A program made the position numbers and the translations under genes. DNA of 64,000 nt, from NCBI GenBank assembly GCA_040839025.1, contig JBFPJN010000001.1, positions 921,307-985,306 on the forward strand, given 5' to 3'. Positions 63,050 to 64,000 of this stretch are shown here, piece by piece (the first letter of the stretch is position 1; each line of letters begins with the position of its first letter). Under the pieces are notes generated by a model. It saw only the letters and a list, made by a program, of their open reading frames with translations, did no database searches and was not told where the DNA came from. This DNA comes from Alphaproteobacteria bacterium LSUCC0719 (GTDB lineage: Bacteria; Pseudomonadota; Alphaproteobacteria; Puniceispirillales; Puniceispirillaceae).

Positions 63050-63700
63050 CTAATGAGCCTGCCCCGCCATACGCTCATGCACAGCTTCCATTCCTCGGCT
63101 TGCCATATCGCTAACCTCGGCAGCGTGCGTTTGGAGGAGACGGACCACTTCCGGATTGGATGACGTCTGGATAACCTTCACGCCCAATTCCGTTGTCTCG
63201 ATTTCCGTGTCGATTTCATCATAAACGTCGAACAGCGCATCCAGGGTAGGTGACTGGATGATGACTTCCGGGTTCCGGCCTTCCTGAAGGCGAGTGACCA
63301 TCATCGACACGTGCGATAGGATAGCGTCACGCAATGTTTCGTCTTCGGCTTCCGTCGTCGTGACGATGCCGTTTTGCACGTTGCTGACATGTCTGCTGAT
63401 GCCCTTGTGAGACCGAAAAATCTCTTTCAGGTCATTGACCTCCTGGTCTGTGGTGTCCTTGCCCTGCAAACCAGGCATGTTGACTTCATCATGCTCATGC
63501 TTACCGCCATTATGCTTGCCGCCATCCTGCTGGGCATGAGCTGAGGAAGAGACATCATCAGAACGATGCCCTGCCCCGTGACCGCCACTGCCAGAGCTGT
63601 GTTGGCCAGAGCTGTGTTGGCCAGACGTGTGATGGAAGTAGAAGAATGTTGCCGCAACACCAAGGCCGAATACCAAGGCGTAAGTCAGGAGGGTTCGCAT
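63050..63700 (-). CDS. His-rich exported protein, probably metal-related
   Basis: The protein has 216 residues from ATG 63700 (MRTLLTYALVFGLGVAATF), with an N-terminal membrane helix or signal. Residues about 22-75 form a low-complexity His/Gly/Ser segment (HHTSGQHSSGQHSSG..., GGKHNGGKHEHDE) suited to binding copper or zinc. The C-terminal 120 residues form a conserved-looking domain (DLKEIFRSHKGISRHVSNVQ to AAEVSDMASRGMEAVHERM) that I have seen in uncharacterised proteins but cannot name. A CueR-like operator lies 76 bases upstream, so copper induction is likely. Confidence 0.8.
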   Translation of the reverse strand: MRTLLTYALVFGLGVAATFFYFHHTSGQHSSGQHSSGSGGHGAGHRSDDVSSSAHAQQDGGKHNGGKHEHDEVNMPGLQGKDTTDQEVNDLKEIFRSHKGISRHVSNVQNGIVTTTEAEDETLRDAILSHVSMMVTRLQEGRNPEVIIQSPTLDALFDVYDEIDTEIETTELGVKVIQTSSNPEVVRLLQTHAAEVSDMASRGMEAVHERMAGQAH

Positions 63701-63775
63701 TTCTCTGGTTTCACTCTTCGCAAGAATTGGTTTTCGAGATGCCAATGGTTTGCTCAGCCACCCACCGACAGCGCC

Positions 63776-63805
63776 TGCATAACCTTCCCCTTACTAGAAG
63801 GTAAA
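63776..63805 (-). promoter_or_regulatory. Second CueR-type operator-promoter
   Basis: The dyad ACCTTC (63782-63787) and GAAGGT (63797-63802) surrounds CCCTTACTA. The 21-base block differs at only two positions from the E. coli copA CueR site as I recall it. On the minus strand TTTACC (63800-63805) and TATGCA (63776-63781) are 18 bases apart, giving a MerR-type promoter for the His-rich protein gene. Confidence 0.75.
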
Positions 63806-63927
63806 AAACAATAATCGCATCATCAGTTGTGGACAGCTGGATTATGGGCATCTGTCCATGGCTATTCCCCTACGGCTCAAAACCCGCCGGGAAACGCTCA
63901 CGCCCAGAAAAAACATATAACGGGAAA

Positions 63928-63976
63928 ATGGTGCGGCCGAGAAGCCGAGTTACCTATGCCCTGCGTCAACTCAAGT
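63928..63976. repeat. Diverged direct repeat, second copy
   Basis: It aligns without gaps to 62952-63000 with 35 of the first 46 bases identical. The two copies bracket the His-rich gene and its operator at a distance of 976 bases. The region from 63806 to the window end holds no supported gene. Confidence 0.55.
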
Positions 63977-64000
63977 CACCCTTGAGCAATATCAGTAGCT

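Noticed and set aside
62932..63114. A 60-codon plus-strand ORF next to the His-rich gene
   Set aside because: It overlaps the real gene's 3' end antisense and has no coding character; the region's repeat explains it no better.

Overview
The window looks like chromosome of a free-living, probably marine, alphaproteobacterium. The host genes are GC-rich and tightly packed, with many 4-base overlaps between stop and start codons. The gene content includes DUF1489, a RamB/ScfR-type regulator beside isocitrate lyase, glnE, glnK-amtB, TRAP and BMP-type importers, and a CueR copper cluster. A SAR116-like lineage would fit, but I cannot prove the genus from sequence alone. I saw no rRNA, tRNA or CRISPR array.

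Layout. 1-3363: a partial VOC protein, a secreted HExxH protein, a cupin and a secreted FG-GAP repeat protein. 3424-8577: an AT-rich integrated element of about 5.1 kb, inserted in the 3' end of guaA and bounded by a 13-bp direct repeat. It carries a serine recombinase, an HUH-type Rep-like protein, a GNAT acetyltransferase, two small overlapping ORFs, a very AT-rich VOC protein and a tyrosine integrase. 8563-12996: guaA, an RsmB-like methyltransferase and guaB, all on the minus strand. 13100-22972: rlmE, a MATE exporter, glnE, an MFS transporter, a thermonuclease-like protein, DUF1489 and mgtE. 23146-26251: a RamB/ScfR-type regulator divergent from aceA, with a strong terminator. 26261-34851: a minus-strand run with a BMP-family ABC importer, a hydroxyacid dehydrogenase, glycerate 2-kinase and a group II decarboxylase. 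35053-39433: glnK-amtB, a LysR regulator, carbonic anhydrase and a cupin. 39474-47733: pgi and assorted enzymes and unknowns.

47933-52169 holds a TetR gene with a dyad at its start, then a copper cluster. cueR is divergent from DUF4396-copC-copD-multicopper oxidase across a MerR-type promoter with a 19-bp spacer. A second CueR-like operator near the right edge (63782-63802) sits before a His-rich exported protein, which suggests a wider copper regulon. 52294-62686 has an unknown membrane protein, a TRAP importer with an amidase, a class V aminotransferase, a drug exporter and a NfeD/QmcA pair.

The most novel part is the 5.1-kb element. It combines two recombinases of different families with an HUH replication-type protein, structured non-coding segments, and paired TTTGAAAC repeats at both ends. 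It has no recognisable virion or conjugation genes. It resembles a minimal integrative plasmid or phage satellite whose integration rewrites the guaA stop codon while keeping the protein intact.
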